Positions 26,601-34,507 are shown, counted from the first letter of the stretch. The stretch: 44,283 nucleotides of DNA from Carideicomes alvinocaridis (GCA_005473895.2 SRJI02000043.1:1-44283), one strand, 5' to 3'. A program made the numbers and translations. Notes: generated by a model not told the origin, from the letters alone.

Positions 26601-26626
26601 TTGCGACCTGTTGCGACCTGTTGCGA
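26601..26626. repeat. tandem 10-base repeat in a divergent promoter region
   Basis: TTGCGACCTG occurs twice in direct tandem (26601-26610, 26611-26620) and a third partial copy TTGCGA follows (26621-26626). The 10-base period matches one DNA turn, so bound proteins would sit on one face. It lies between the divergent IalB and asparaginase genes. It could be a regulator site or just slippage. Confidence 0.5.
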
Positions 26627-26729
26627 TGCGGGGCATATCCGGTCTCGACACAAACCACATTACGCCAAAACCCGCCACGGACGAAAGATGTCTGGGCAGG
26701 AAATCGCCAATATTTGAAAGGGTAGCCTC

Positions 26730-27725
26730 ATGGCGTTGCCGATCCCCATGGCCGATCTCTGGCGCGGCGACTTCCTGGAAAGCCGCCACCTGGGCCATGC
26801 CGTGCTGTGCGACGAAACCGGCGCGGTGATCCGGGCCTGGGGCGATCCAGACGAGGTGGTGCTGCCGCGCTCTTCGGTCAAGATGATCCAGGCCCTGCCG
26901 CTGCTGGCCTCCGGCGCCGCCGATGCCGCGGGGCTGGGGCCGGAGCAGCTCGCCCTGGCCTGCGCCTCGCATAACGGCGCGGCGATCCATACGGAGCGGG
27001 TGAACGCCTGGCTCTCCGACCTCGGTCTCGGCGACGAGGATTTCCGCTGCGGCCCCCAGATGCCCGCCGACCGCGAAGCGCGCGAGGCGATGATCCGCGC
27101 CGGCGCCGCGCCCTGCCAGGTCCACAACAACTGCTCCGGCAAGCATGCGGGCTTTCTGACGCTCAACCGCCACCTGGGCGGCGACGGCGACTACGTGGCC
27201 CCCGACCACCCGGTGCAGCGCGCGGTGCTTGAGGCCTTCGAGACGGTCACCGGGGAGACCTCGCCCGGCTACGGGATCGACGGCTGCTCGGCCCCGAACT
27301 TCGCCGCCTCGCTGACCGGGATCGCCCGCGCCATGGCCTGGTTCGCCGGCGCCGCCGGGCGCGAGGACGGGCTGAGCCGCGGGGCCGCCCGGCTGGTCGA
27401 CGCGATGACGGCCCATCCGGCGCTGGTCGCCGGCGAGGGCCGCGCCTGCACCGAGCTGATGCGCGCCATGGGCGGCCGGGCCGCGATCAAGACCGGGGCG
27501 GAGGGCGTCTTTGTCGCGATCATCCCGGAATTGCGGCAGGGCCTCGCGCTCAAGATCGCGGATGGCGCCACGCGGGCCAGCGAACTGGCCGTGTCGGCGA
27601 TCCTGGTGGAGCTGGGCCTGCTCGACCCCGCCCATCCCGCGGTGACCGAACGGCTCGAGGCGCCGATCCTCAACCGCCGCGACATCGAGACCGGGCATAT
27701 CCGCCGCGCCCCCGATTTCCCCTGA
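26730..27725 (+). CDS. Rhizobium-type L-asparaginase
   Basis: A 331-residue asparaginase of the Rhizobium etli AnsA/ReAV class, unrelated to E. coli-type or plant-type enzymes and closer in fold to beta-lactamases; it hydrolyses L-asparagine to aspartate and ammonia. The active-site pattern is present: RSSVKM with S48 and K51, ACASHNG with S80, NNCSGKHAG with C135 and K138, GCSAPN with C186, and IKTGAEGVF with K254; the first four residue numbers match those I recall from the R. etli enzyme. No signal peptide, so cytoplasmic. ATG at 26730 after GAAAGGGTAGCC. It is convergent with ahcY. Confidence 0.9.
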   Translation: MALPIPMADLWRGDFLESRHLGHAVLCDETGAVIRAWGDPDEVVLPRSSVKMIQALPLLASGAADAAGLGPEQLALACASHNGAAIHTERVNAWLSDLGLGDEDFRCGPQMPADREAREAMIRAGAAPCQVHNNCSGKHAGFLTLNRHLGGDGDYVAPDHPVQRAVLEAFETVTGETSPGYGIDGCSAPNFAASLTGIARAMAWFAGAAGREDGLSRGAARLVDAMTAHPALVAGEGRACTELMRAMGGRAAIKTGAEGVFVAIIPELRQGLALKIADGATRASELAVSAILVELGLLDPAHPAVTERLEAPILNRRDIETGHIRRAPDFP

Positions 27726-27757
27726 CCCCGGGCTCCCTGGCGGGCCCCGAACGAAAC

Positions 27758-27790
27758 CGGCCCGCGCGAGGCATCCCCTCGCGCGGGCCG
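27758..27790. terminator. bidirectional terminator, asparaginase / ahcY
   Basis: CGGCCCGCGCGAGG (27758-27771) and CCTCGCGCGGGCCG (27777-27790) form a perfect 14-bp stem with a 5-base loop, flanked by GAAAC on the left and TTT on the right. It lies between the convergent stop codons. Confidence 0.85.
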
Positions 27791-27841
27791 TTTGCGTTGC
27801 CGGGATGGCAGAGGGGGCGCCGTCGCCCCCCTGCGCATCGC

Positions 27842-29236
27842 TCAGTAGCGGTAATGTTCCGGCTTGAACGGACCTTCCGGCGCTACACCGATATAGGCCG
27901 CCTGTTCCGGCGACAGCTGGGTCAGCTTCACGCCGATCCGGCCGAGATGCAGCCGCGCCACCTTCTCGTCCAGGTGCTTGGGCAGGATGTAGACGTCATC
28001 CTTGTACTCGTCGCCCTTGGTCCAGAGCTCGATCTGCGCCAGCGTCTGGTTGGTGAACGACGCGGACATCACGAAGGACGGGTGCCCTGTTGCGTTGCCG
28101 AGGTTCAGCAGCCGCCCCTCGGACAGCAGGATCAGACGATTGCCCGAGGGCATCTCGATCATGTCCACCTGGTCCTTGATGTTGGTCCACTTGTGGTTCT
28201 TCAGCGCGGCAACCTGGATCTCGTTGTCGAAGTGGCCGATATTGCCGACGATCGCCATGTCCTTCATCTCGCGCATGTGCTCGATGCGGATCACGTCCTT
28301 GTTGCCGGTGGTGGTGATGAAGATGTCGGCGCTGTCGATCACGTCTTCCAGCAGCACCACCTCGAAGCCGTCCATCGCGGCCTGCAGGGCGCAGATCGGG
28401 TCGGCCTCGGTCACCTTGACCCGGGCGCCGGCGCCGGCCAGCGACGCGGCAGAGCCCTTGCCCACATCGCCGTAGCCGCAGACCACGGCGACCTTGCCGG
28501 CCATCATCGTGTCGGTGGCGCGGCGGATGCCGTCGACGAGCGATTCCTTGCAGCCGTACTTGTTGTCGAACTTCGACTTGGTGACGCTGTCGTTGACGTT
28601 GATCGCCGGGAAGGGCAGCTGCCCCTGCTTCTTCAGCTCGTACAGGCGATGCACGCCGGTGGTCGTCTCTTCGCTGACGCCCTTGATCATCTCGCGCTGC
28701 TTGGTGAACCAGCCGGGGCTTTCCTGCATGCGCTTCTTGATCTGGGCAAAGAGCGCCTCTTCCTCTTCCGAGGTCGGGACGGCGATCAGCTCGTCCTCGC
28801 CCGCCTCGACGCGCGCGCCCAGCAGGATGTACATGGTGGCGTCGCCGCCATCGTCGAGGATCATGTTGGCGCCGCCTTCCTTGAAATGGAAGATGCGGTC
28901 GCAGTAATCCCAGTATTCCACCAGCGTCTCGCCCTTGATGGCGAAGACCGGGGTGCCGCCCTCGGCGATGGCCGCCGCGGCGTGGTCCTGGGTGGAGAAG
29001 ATGTTGCACGAGGCCCAGCGCACCTCGGCGCCCAGCGCCACCAGCGTCTCGATCAGCACGGCGGTCTGGATCGTCATGTGCAGCGAGCCGGCGATGCGCG
29101 CGCCCTTGAGCGGCTTCGACTCGCCGTATTCCTCGCGCAGGGCCATCAGCCCGGGCATTTCGGTTTCGGCGATATCCAGTTCCTTGCGGCCGTAACCCGC
29201 CAGCGAAATGTCCTTGACGATGTAATCCTGGGTCAT
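27842..29236 (-). CDS. ahcY: adenosylhomocysteinase
   Basis: A 464-residue S-adenosylhomocysteine hydrolase, which splits SAH into adenosine and homocysteine and keeps methylation reactions going. Family blocks: [51 protein letters not shown], the NAD site [21 protein letters not shown], and the C-terminal PEHYRY with the Lys/Tyr that reach the partner subunit's NAD. It carries the roughly 40-residue insert of proteobacterial enzymes ([15 protein letters not shown] region). ATG at 29236. A candidate promoter lies 40 bases upstream and there is no room for an SAH riboswitch. Confidence 0.98.
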   Translation of the reverse strand: MTQDYIVKDISLAGYGRKELDIAETEMPGLMALREEYGESKPLKGARIAGSLHMTIQTAVLIETLVALGAEVRWASCNIFSTQDHAAAAIAEGGTPVFAIKGETLVEYWDYCDRIFHFKEGGANMILDDGGDATMYILLGARVEAGEDELIAVPTSEEEEALFAQIKKRMQESPGWFTKQREMIKGVSEETTTGVHRLYELKKQGQLPFPAINVNDSVTKSKFDNKYGCKESLVDGIRRATDTMMAGKVAVVCGYGDVGKGSAASLAGAGARVKVTEADPICALQAAMDGFEVVLLEDVIDSADIFITTTGNKDVIRIEHMREMKDMAIVGNIGHFDNEIQVAALKNHKWTNIKDQVDMIEMPSGNRLILLSEGRLLNLGNATGHPSFVMSASFTNQTLAQIELWTKGDEYKDDVYILPKHLDEKVARLHLGRIGVKLTQLSPEQAAYIGVAPEGPFKPEHYRY

Positions 29237-29275
29237 GTCTCTCGGTTCTCCGGAAGCCTCTGAGGTTTGGCGAAT

Positions 29276-29304
29276 GCCCTAGCATCCCTCGGTTGAGGGG
29301 GCAA
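29276..29304 (-). promoter_or_regulatory. candidate ahcY promoter with an internal dyad
   Basis: On the minus strand TTGCCC (29304-29299), 17 bases, TAGGGC (29281-29276). The spacer contains the inverted repeat CCCTC-GGTT-GAGGG (29286-29299), which could bind a regulator between -35 and -10. Predicted start is near 29269, giving a 33-base leader. The -35 matches 4/6; the -10 is weak. Confidence 0.45.
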
Positions 29305-29474
29305 CGCGGATCGCGGAACAGGCTGAACGGGCGCCCGGCGGCGCCGGAAAAACCGGCAGGCGGGGCCTTCTGGTCCGCGCCGGCTGTCCCCGCGTCGCGT
29401 CCGGGCGGCCTTGTGGAGCCCGGATGCCGGATTTAGGGTGGCCCCCACGCCCGAAACTGCCCGGATTCAGCCCC

Positions 29475-30506
29475 ATGGCTCCCCCTTCACAGATCACCTG
29501 GATCACCGATCCGGCCAAGCATCGTGACGCCGTGGTCATCCCCTGCGATGCCATGGCCCTGCCCTTCGCGCTGTTCCTGGCGCACCAGATCGACCGGCAG
29601 GAGACGGGCCGCCGTTTCGACGTGGTCGTGGCGGTCAGCGACCGGGCCGCGCTGCCCGCGGGGCACGATCCGGAGGGCGTCAAGCTGATCGAGATCGGCC
29701 GCAACAAGCGTATCGAGTCGCTGCCCCACACCCGCAGCATCACCTTCGCCTCCTATTACTGGATCGCCCTCACGGCAGCATTGGCGGGGACCTACCGGCG
29801 GGTGCTGTTCCTGGACGCGGACATCTACCTCAACCGGCCCGGCCTTGCCGGGGTCTTCGGCGATGCGCCGCTGCCCCACGCGGTGGCGGCCGCGCCCGCG
29901 GGGACAGAGTACCACGACCGCGGCGACGGCCTCACCTATTTCCATGAACGCGAGAACCTGCCCGGCTCGCATATCTACCGCAACGGCGGGGTCGAACTGG
30001 TGGATATCGACCGGGCGATGACCGAGAACATCCCCGACCGGCTGATCGATTTCCGCCGCAAGCTGGGACGCAAGGTCTCCTCCACCGACCAGACCGCGAT
30101 GAACGTGGTCCTGCACGAGGATCTCGCGCTCCTCTCGCCGTCGTGGAATTTCCTCACCCTTCCCGCCTCGCTCGAGCTTGTCGACCGTTTCGACCCGGTG
30201 CTGATACACTTCGCCGACAACCCGAAACCCTGGGTGGAGGTCGACGGCTTCCCCTCCTGGACCTACCACTCGGAATATGCCGGATTCCTCGACCGCGTCT
30301 TCGGCGCCGAGGACCTGCTGCGCCGAGGGGTCTGGGGCCGTTTCCCGCCCCTGCGCCACCCCTCCAACCCGTTCGCCGCCTGGCGGCACCGGCGGGCGGC
30401 GCGCGCCAAGGCGGAGAAGAACCGCAACCGCCGCGCGGAACTGGAAGCCCGGCCCAAATGCAATGCCGAGGTGATCGCGCGTTTCTACGCGGAGGCGGAT
30501 ATCTGA
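29475..30506 (+). CDS. GT8-like glycosyltransferase
   Basis: A 343-residue GT-A-fold glycosyltransferase resembling the GT8 group (galactosyl/glucosyl transfer in surface polysaccharide). The metal-binding DxD is D114-A-D116 in LFLDADIYLN; preceded by ITFASYYWIAL and a nucleotide-sugar strand FDVVVAVSD; later VSSTDQTAMNVVLHEDLALLSPSWNF and VLIHFADNPKPW (in adjacent blocks) carry the HxxxxxKPW seen in GT8. No signal peptide; likely peripheral on the inner membrane face. An ATG at 29424 would add 17 residues of Pro-rich sequence that looks non-coding, so I prefer 29475. The stop shares one base with the next ATG. Confidence 0.8.
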   Translation: MAPPSQITWITDPAKHRDAVVIPCDAMALPFALFLAHQIDRQETGRRFDVVVAVSDRAALPAGHDPEGVKLIEIGRNKRIESLPHTRSITFASYYWIALTAALAGTYRRVLFLDADIYLNRPGLAGVFGDAPLPHAVAAAPAGTEYHDRGDGLTYFHERENLPGSHIYRNGGVELVDIDRAMTENIPDRLIDFRRKLGRKVSSTDQTAMNVVLHEDLALLSPSWNFLTLPASLELVDRFDPVLIHFADNPKPWVEVDGFPSWTYHSEYAGFLDRVFGAEDLLRRGVWGRFPPLRHPSNPFAAWRHRRAARAKAEKNRNRRAELEARPKCNAEVIARFYAEADI

Positions 30507-31099
30507 TGGCACAGCCTCGCGCCTGGCAGCGCATGCTCTCCGGCCGCCGCCTCGACCTGCTCGATCCCACCCCGATGGATATCGAGATCGACGACATCGC
30601 CCACGGCCTCGCCTTCGTGGCGCGGTGGAACGGCCAGACCCGCGGCGACTACGCCTATTCCGTGGCCGAACATTCCCTGCTGGTGGAGGCGCTGTTCCGC
30701 CGCATCGCGCCCCGGGCGCCGGCGCGCTGGCACCTCGCCGCGCTGCTGCACGACGCGCCGGAATACGTCATCGGAGACATGATCTCGCCGGTGAAATCCG
30801 CCGTGGGGCCCGCTTACGGAGAGCTCGACGAGAGGCTTTCGGCCGCCATCCACCTGCGCTTCGGCCTGCCCGCCTCGCTGCCCGCGCAGGTGAAGAAACA
30901 GATCAAGAAGGCCGACCGCGTCAGCGCCTGGATGGAAGCGGTGGAGATCGCGGGCTTCGCCGAGACCGAGGCGGACCGTTTCTTCGGCCACCCGGACCCG
31001 GCGCTGAGGGAGGGACTCTCGATCCGCCTGCGCCCCCCGGTCGAGGTGCGCCGCGACTTCACCGCCCGCCACGCCGAATTGCTCGCCGCCCTCGGCTGA
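30506..31099 (+). CDS. HD-domain hydrolase (YfbR/5'-nucleotidase-like)
   Basis: A 197-residue HD-superfamily phosphohydrolase. Metal ligands fit the HD pattern: H33 (IAHGLAF), H56 (YSVAEHSLL), H82-D83 (LLHDAPEYV) and D137 (KKADRVS). The arrangement DIAHGLAFVARWNGQT...YSVAEHS is that of YfbR-like deoxyribonucleoside 5'-monophosphatases, so a nucleotide-salvage role is likely but not proven. It starts in a TGATG overlap (1 shared base) with the glycosyltransferase gene, so they are co-translated despite unrelated roles. Its 3' side carries the dispersed repeat. Confidence 0.85.
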   Translation: MAQPRAWQRMLSGRRLDLLDPTPMDIEIDDIAHGLAFVARWNGQTRGDYAYSVAEHSLLVEALFRRIAPRAPARWHLAALLHDAPEYVIGDMISPVKSAVGPAYGELDERLSAAIHLRFGLPASLPAQVKKQIKKADRVSAWMEAVEIAGFAETEADRFFGHPDPALREGLSIRLRPPVEVRRDFTARHAELLAALG

Positions 31100-31147
31100 G
31101 GCCAGTTGCGCAAGGCGGGTGCGCGACGCGGGGCACACAGCCCCTGC

Positions 31148-31204
31148 TTCTTCTGACCATAAATATCCCGGGGTGAGGCCGAAGGCCGAGGGGCAGCGCC
31201 CCTC
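31148..31204. repeat. single copy of the dispersed intergenic element
   Basis: TTCTTCTGACCATAAATATC (31148-31167) is identical to the right box at 12484-12503, followed by the same CCGGGG-TGAGG and then the hairpin GAGGGGC-AGC-GCCCCTC (31188-31204). Like the first locus it lies between convergent genes. Here only one half of the inverted pair is present, which shows the unit can occur alone. Confidence 0.8.
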
Positions 31205-31209
31205 CCGGC

Positions 31210-31521
31210 TCAGAAGCTCACCTTCTGCTCCGCCTTCGTGGTCAGCGACTCGGTCCAGTTCGACCCCATCGCCACGACGCAGCTCGTCCCGTCCGGGCTC
31301 GTCTCCAGCACGGTGAAGCTGCCGGTCCGTTCGGAGGCGAAGATCTCCATCAGGGTCTCGCCCTGCTGCAGGCCCAACGCCTTGGGCTCCTCGCCGAAAT
31401 CGGCGGTGATCGAGGCGACGATCTCGTCGCGCGGGGCGCAGGGCAAATCCTGCGCCAGGGCGGGAAGGGCAAAGAACGCGGTGCTGGCGGCAAGTGCCGC
31501 GGCAAGCCATGTGCGGGTCAT
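31210..31521 (-). CDS. small secreted protein, function unknown
   Basis: A 103-residue protein with a clear signal peptide (LAAALAASTAFFALPALA-QD). The mature part, about 80 residues, holds two Cys (LPCAPRDE and TSCVVAMGSNW) likely forming a disulfide, with MEIFASERTGSFTVLETSPDG between them. The pattern resembles small conserved envelope proteins seen in other Rhodobacterales, but I cannot name a family. AAAGGA lies upstream of the ATG at 31521. It follows regA on the same strand where Rhodobacter has hvrA, to which it shows no resemblance. Confidence 0.8.
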   Translation of the reverse strand: MTRTWLAAALAASTAFFALPALAQDLPCAPRDEIVASITADFGEEPKALGLQQGETLMEIFASERTGSFTVLETSPDGTSCVVAMGSNWTESLTTKAEQKVSF

Positions 31522-31595
31522 CTCGTGGTCCTTTCCTCTGCGGCCGGCGGGCCGCGCCGGTCACGGTGTCGCAGGGGAAACACGCCACGGCGGCG

Positions 31596-31622
31596 GTCGG
31601 TACCGACACAATATCGTGTCGG
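31596..31622. promoter_or_regulatory. overlapping palindromes with three GTCGG half-sites
   Basis: GTCGGTACCGAC (31596-31607) is a perfect 12-base palindrome; its right half also begins a second dyad, CCGACAC-AATATC-GTGTCGG (31603-31622). So one half-site is shared by two symmetric pairs. It lies between regA and the small secreted protein gene on the minus strand, about 75-100 bases before the latter's start, so it could be an operator for that gene or a 3' hairpin of the regA transcript. Confidence 0.5.
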
Positions 31623-31665
31623 AACGCGCGCGCGTGCCGTTACGTTGAGACTGGTTGCGCTCCGC

Positions 31666-32217
31666 TCAGCGCGGGCTGCGCTTGGCCAGGATGCGCTGCA
31701 GGGTCCGGCGGTGCATGTTCAGCCGCCGCGCGGTTTCCGACACGTTGCGATCACACAGCTCGTAGACCCGCTGGATATGTTCCCAGCGCACGCGGTCGGC
31801 GCTCATGGGATTTTCCGGCGGCGGCGGCAGGTCGTCCCCGGTGGCCAGCAGCGCATTCACGATGTCCGTCGCGTCGGCCGGTTTCGACAGGTAGTCGGTG
31901 GCGCCGATCTTGACCGCGGCCACGGCGGTGGCGATCGCGCCGTAGCCGGTCAGCACGACGATCCGGCTGTCGGGCCGCTTCTCGCGCAGCACTTCCACCA
32001 CGTCGAGCCCGTTGCCGTCCTCCAGCCGCAGGTCGACCACCGCGTAGGCCGGCGGCCGGGCCGTGGCGACAGCCCTGCCCGCGGCCACGGATCCCGCGAT
32101 CTCCACCTCGAAGCCGCGCTTTTCCATGGCCTTGGCCAGCCGCTTGAGAAAGGACTCGTCGTCATCGACCAGCAGCAGGGTCTTGTCCGGTCCGATATCG
32201 AGGGATTGCTCCGCCAA
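31666..32217 (-). CDS. regA: redox response regulator RegA/PrrA/ActR
   Basis: A 183-residue response regulator that, phosphorylated by RegB, controls photosynthesis, respiration, carbon and nitrogen fixation genes. The receiver holds LLLVDDDESFLKRLAKAME and phospho-acceptor D62 in VVDLRLEDGNG; the linker is the PPPPENPMSADRVRWEHIQRVYE region (in pieces), and the Fis-type HTH is NVSETARRLNMHRRTLQRIL at the end. Start is TTG at 32217: GGAGAAA lies about six bases before it and the length then equals that of RegA in Rhodobacter (184). The frame upstream gives residues unrelated to the family. senC precedes it by 79 bases. Confidence 0.96.
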   Translation of the reverse strand: MAEQSLDIGPDKTLLLVDDDESFLKRLAKAMEKRGFEVEIAGSVAAGRAVATARPPAYAVVDLRLEDGNGLDVVEVLREKRPDSRIVVLTGYGAIATAVAAVKIGATDYLSKPADATDIVNALLATGDDLPPPPENPMSADRVRWEHIQRVYELCDRNVSETARRLNMHRRTLQRILAKRSPR

Positions 32218-32252
32218 GTGGTTTCTCCAACCCGTGCAACGCCTTGCCTGCG

Positions 32253-32275
32253 CCCTTGTACTCCTTGCACAAGGG
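32253..32275. other. stem-loop between senC and regA
   Basis: CCCTTGT (32253-32259) and ACAAGGG (32269-32275) form a 7-bp stem with a 9-base loop in the 79-base senC-regA gap, about 40 bases before the regA TTG. There is no T-run, so it may alter mRNA stability or act as an operator, setting regA apart from senC. Confidence 0.45.
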
Positions 32276-32296
32276 GCGGTCAAACATTCGCCGCGG

Positions 32297-32944
32297 CTAC
32301 ATGTTTTCCACGAAACAGGCGGTGCGATCCGCCATCTGCTCCGGCGAAAGATCGCGCCGGAAATACTCCACGAAGCCCTCTTCCGGCAGCACCAGGTAGG
32401 TCATCGTGGAGTGGTTGACGGTGTAGAACTCGTCGTCCTCGCCGTCCTTCTGCGCGGAGTAATAGGTGCGGTAGGCCTGGCTCGCCTGCTTGACCTGCTC
32501 GGGCGACCCGGTCAGGCCGATCATCCGCTCGTGCATGTTGTGGGCAAAGTCGCCGACAACCTCGGGCGTGTCCCGCTCCGGGTCGACGGAGATGAAGACC
32601 GGCGTGACCTCCATGCCGCGATCCTCGAGGATCTCGACCGCCTCGGCATTGCGCGCCACGTCGAGTGGGCAGATGTCGGGGCAGAAGGTATAGCCGAAAT
32701 AGACCAGCGACGGCTTGGTGATCACGTCCTTGTCGGTCACCGTCTCGCCCTCGGAATTCAGCAGCTCGAACGGTCCGCCGATGGCGCCCGCCCCGCCGGC
32801 CACCTGGCTCTGGCGGCACTCGGCAAAGCGATCCTCTGGGCCGAAGCCCAGCATGCCCCGGATCCAGGAACTGGAGAAGACCGCCGTGCCGACGATCAGC
32901 AACGCGAGGAAGACGGCGGCGGCAATGGCGATCGGTCTGGTCAT
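32297..32944 (-). CDS. senC: SCO1/SenC/PrrC copper chaperone
   Basis: A 215-residue membrane-anchored thioredoxin-fold protein that delivers copper to cytochrome oxidase and affects RegB signalling. The N-terminal anchor is IAIAAAVFLALLIVGTAVF; the copper site is C88-PDI-C92 plus H178 in YTVNHSTMTY, all intact. It also has SLVYFGYTFCPDICP, FISVDPERDTPEVV and GFVEYFRRDL blocks. Cysteines at C43 and near the C-terminus (DRTACFVENM) are extra. It is divergent from regB with a 65-92-base gap and followed by regA. Confidence 0.96.
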   Translation of the reverse strand: MTRPIAIAAAVFLALLIVGTAVFSSSWIRGMLGFGPEDRFAECRQSQVAGGAGAIGGPFELLNSEGETVTDKDVITKPSLVYFGYTFCPDICPLDVARNAEAVEILEDRGMEVTPVFISVDPERDTPEVVGDFAHNMHERMIGLTGSPEQVKQASQAYRTYYSAQKDGEDDEFYTVNHSTMTYLVLPEEGFVEYFRRDLSPEQMADRTACFVENM

Positions 32945-32972
32945 CTATGTCGTCGCCCTGCGGCGCTCCCCG

Positions 32973-33001
32973 TTGATCCTGGCACCCGCGAGACCTAACA
33001 A
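32973..33001 (+). promoter_or_regulatory. candidate regB promoter
   Basis: TTGATC (32973-32978), 17 bases, TAACAA (32996-33001). Start would be near 33008, about 29 bases before the preferred ATG at 33037. It lies in the narrow regB-senC divergent region, where RegA and other factors act in Rhodobacter. Confidence 0.45.
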
Positions 33002-33036
33002 TTGGTCGCATGCTTGCAAGTGACAAAGGCGCGCAG

Positions 33037-34434
33037 ATGGACGACCCGACGCTCTCGCACCCCATCGCGCGGAACCGCGGCAACTGGATCCGCCTGCGCA
33101 CGCTGATCCTGTTGCGCTGGTTCGCCATCGCCGGACAGCTCCTGGCGATCCTCGTGGCGATGGAGGTCTTTCGCCTGCAGATCGCCTTCGGCCCCTGCCT
33201 GGCCGCGGTGGGCGTGTCGGTCATCGGCAACCTCGTGGCGATCTTCATCTTCCCGCAGAACAAGCGCCTGTCGGAGACCGAGAACCTCGCCATCGTGCTG
33301 TTCGACCTGGTCCAGCTCTGTTTTCTTCTCTGGCTGACGGGCGGGCTGCACAATCCCTTCGCGCTGCTGGTCGTCGCGCCGGTCACCATCTCGGCCACCA
33401 TGCTGACCCTGCGCTCCACCGTGCTGCTGGGGGCGGTGGCGGTGGTGCTGGTCACGCTGCTGGCCGAGTTCCACGTGCCACTGCGCACCGAGGAAGGCTT
33501 TGTCCTGCGCATCCCCGAGATCTTCGTCTTCGGCAACTGGGCGGCCATCGTGATCACGCTGTTCTTTCTCTCGGCCTATGCGCGGCGCGTGACGCTGGAG
33601 ATGCATTCCATGTCCGACGCGCTGGCCGCCACCCAGATGGCGCTGGCCCGCGAGCAGAAGCTGACCGACCTGGGCGGCGTGGTGGCCGCCGCGGCGCATG
33701 AGCTGGGCACGCCGCTGGCGACGATCAAGCTGACCTCGGCCGAGCTGATGGAAGAACTCGACGACCGGCCCGACCTGCGCGAGGATGCGGCGCTGATCCG
33801 CGAACAGGCCGACCGCTGTCGCGACATCCTGCGCTCCATGGGCCGCGCCGGAAAGGACGATCTGCAGATGCGCCAGGCGCCGCTGTCGGAGGTCCTGCGC
33901 GAAGCCGCCGAGCCGCACCAGGACCGCGGCAAGCGCATTCATTTCGAGGAAACCCCCGAGGAAGGCGCCTCTCCCGCCCAGCCTTCGATCCTGCGGCGGC
34001 CCGAGATCATCCACGGTCTGCGCAACCTCGTGCAGAACGCGGTGGATTTCGCCGAGACCAGCGTCTGGGTCGAATCGAGCTGGAGCGACGACCGCATCGC
34101 GGTGCGTATCATGGATGACGGCGCGGGCTATCCCACCGACCTGCTGGGCCGCATCGGCGACCCCTTCGTGCGCCGCCGCAAGAGCAATGCCGACCGGCGG
34201 CTGCGGCCGGAATACGAGGGCATGGGGCTGGGGCTGTTCATCGCCAAGACCCTGCTGGAACGGTCCGGCGCGGAGCTGAGCTTTGCCAACGGCTCGGACC
34301 CGTTCCTGATGGCGGAGGACCAGCCGGAGCGGTCCGGCGCCATCGTGGAGGTGGTCTGGCCGCGGCGCAGCGTGGACGCGCTGAAGGGTGAGAACGCCGT
34401 GCCGGTGGGGCAGAACCAGCCGATCCGTATCTGA
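33037..34434 (+). CDS. regB: redox sensor histidine kinase RegB/PrrB
   Basis: A 465-residue membrane kinase. Six TM helices fill about 20-180; the conserved redox/quinone box GGLHNPF is 102-108 between helices 3 and 4. The H-box AAAAHELGTPLATIK has phospho-acceptor H221. The redox-active cysteine is C261 in ADRCRDILRSMGRAGKDD, followed by N (NLVQNAVDFA), D (DDGAGYP) and G boxes. It matches R. capsulatus RegB closely, each site about four residues earlier. I chose ATG 33037: AAAGG is seven bases upstream and the N-terminal length then fits; an ATG at 33010 would lack an SD. It controls regA in response to electron flow through the respiratory chain. Confidence 0.97.
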   Translation: MDDPTLSHPIARNRGNWIRLRTLILLRWFAIAGQLLAILVAMEVFRLQIAFGPCLAAVGVSVIGNLVAIFIFPQNKRLSETENLAIVLFDLVQLCFLLWLTGGLHNPFALLVVAPVTISATMLTLRSTVLLGAVAVVLVTLLAEFHVPLRTEEGFVLRIPEIFVFGNWAAIVITLFFLSAYARRVTLEMHSMSDALAATQMALAREQKLTDLGGVVAAAAHELGTPLATIKLTSAELMEELDDRPDLREDAALIREQADRCRDILRSMGRAGKDDLQMRQAPLSEVLREAAEPHQDRGKRIHFEETPEEGASPAQPSILRRPEIIHGLRNLVQNAVDFAETSVWVESSWSDDRIAVRIMDDGAGYPTDLLGRIGDPFVRRRKSNADRRLRPEYEGMGLGLFIAKTLLERSGAELSFANGSDPFLMAEDQPERSGAIVEVVWPRRSVDALKGENAVPVGQNQPIRI

Positions 34435-34492
34435 CAGGCCGGGACGGGAAGGCCGGGGTCCTTGGCTTTCCAGAGGGTCGCCCGCCCCTTCG

Positions 34493-34507
34493 TTAATCTT
34501 TCGTTAA
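34493..34507 (+). promoter_or_regulatory. CtrA-type binding site TTAA-N7-TTAA
   Basis: TTAA-TCTTTCG-TTAA fits the CtrA consensus exactly, and is followed by CTATTTTGG, an AT-rich island in a very GC-rich region. It lies 41 bases before the ATG of the PAS protein gene, where a factor could act as activator or repressor. CtrA controls motility, gene transfer agents and cell differentiation in Rhodobacterales. Function at this site is inference. Confidence 0.65.

Noticed and set aside
29237-29330. SAH riboswitch before ahcY
   Set aside because: The leader after the candidate promoter is about 33 bases and lacks the conserved pseudoknot core.
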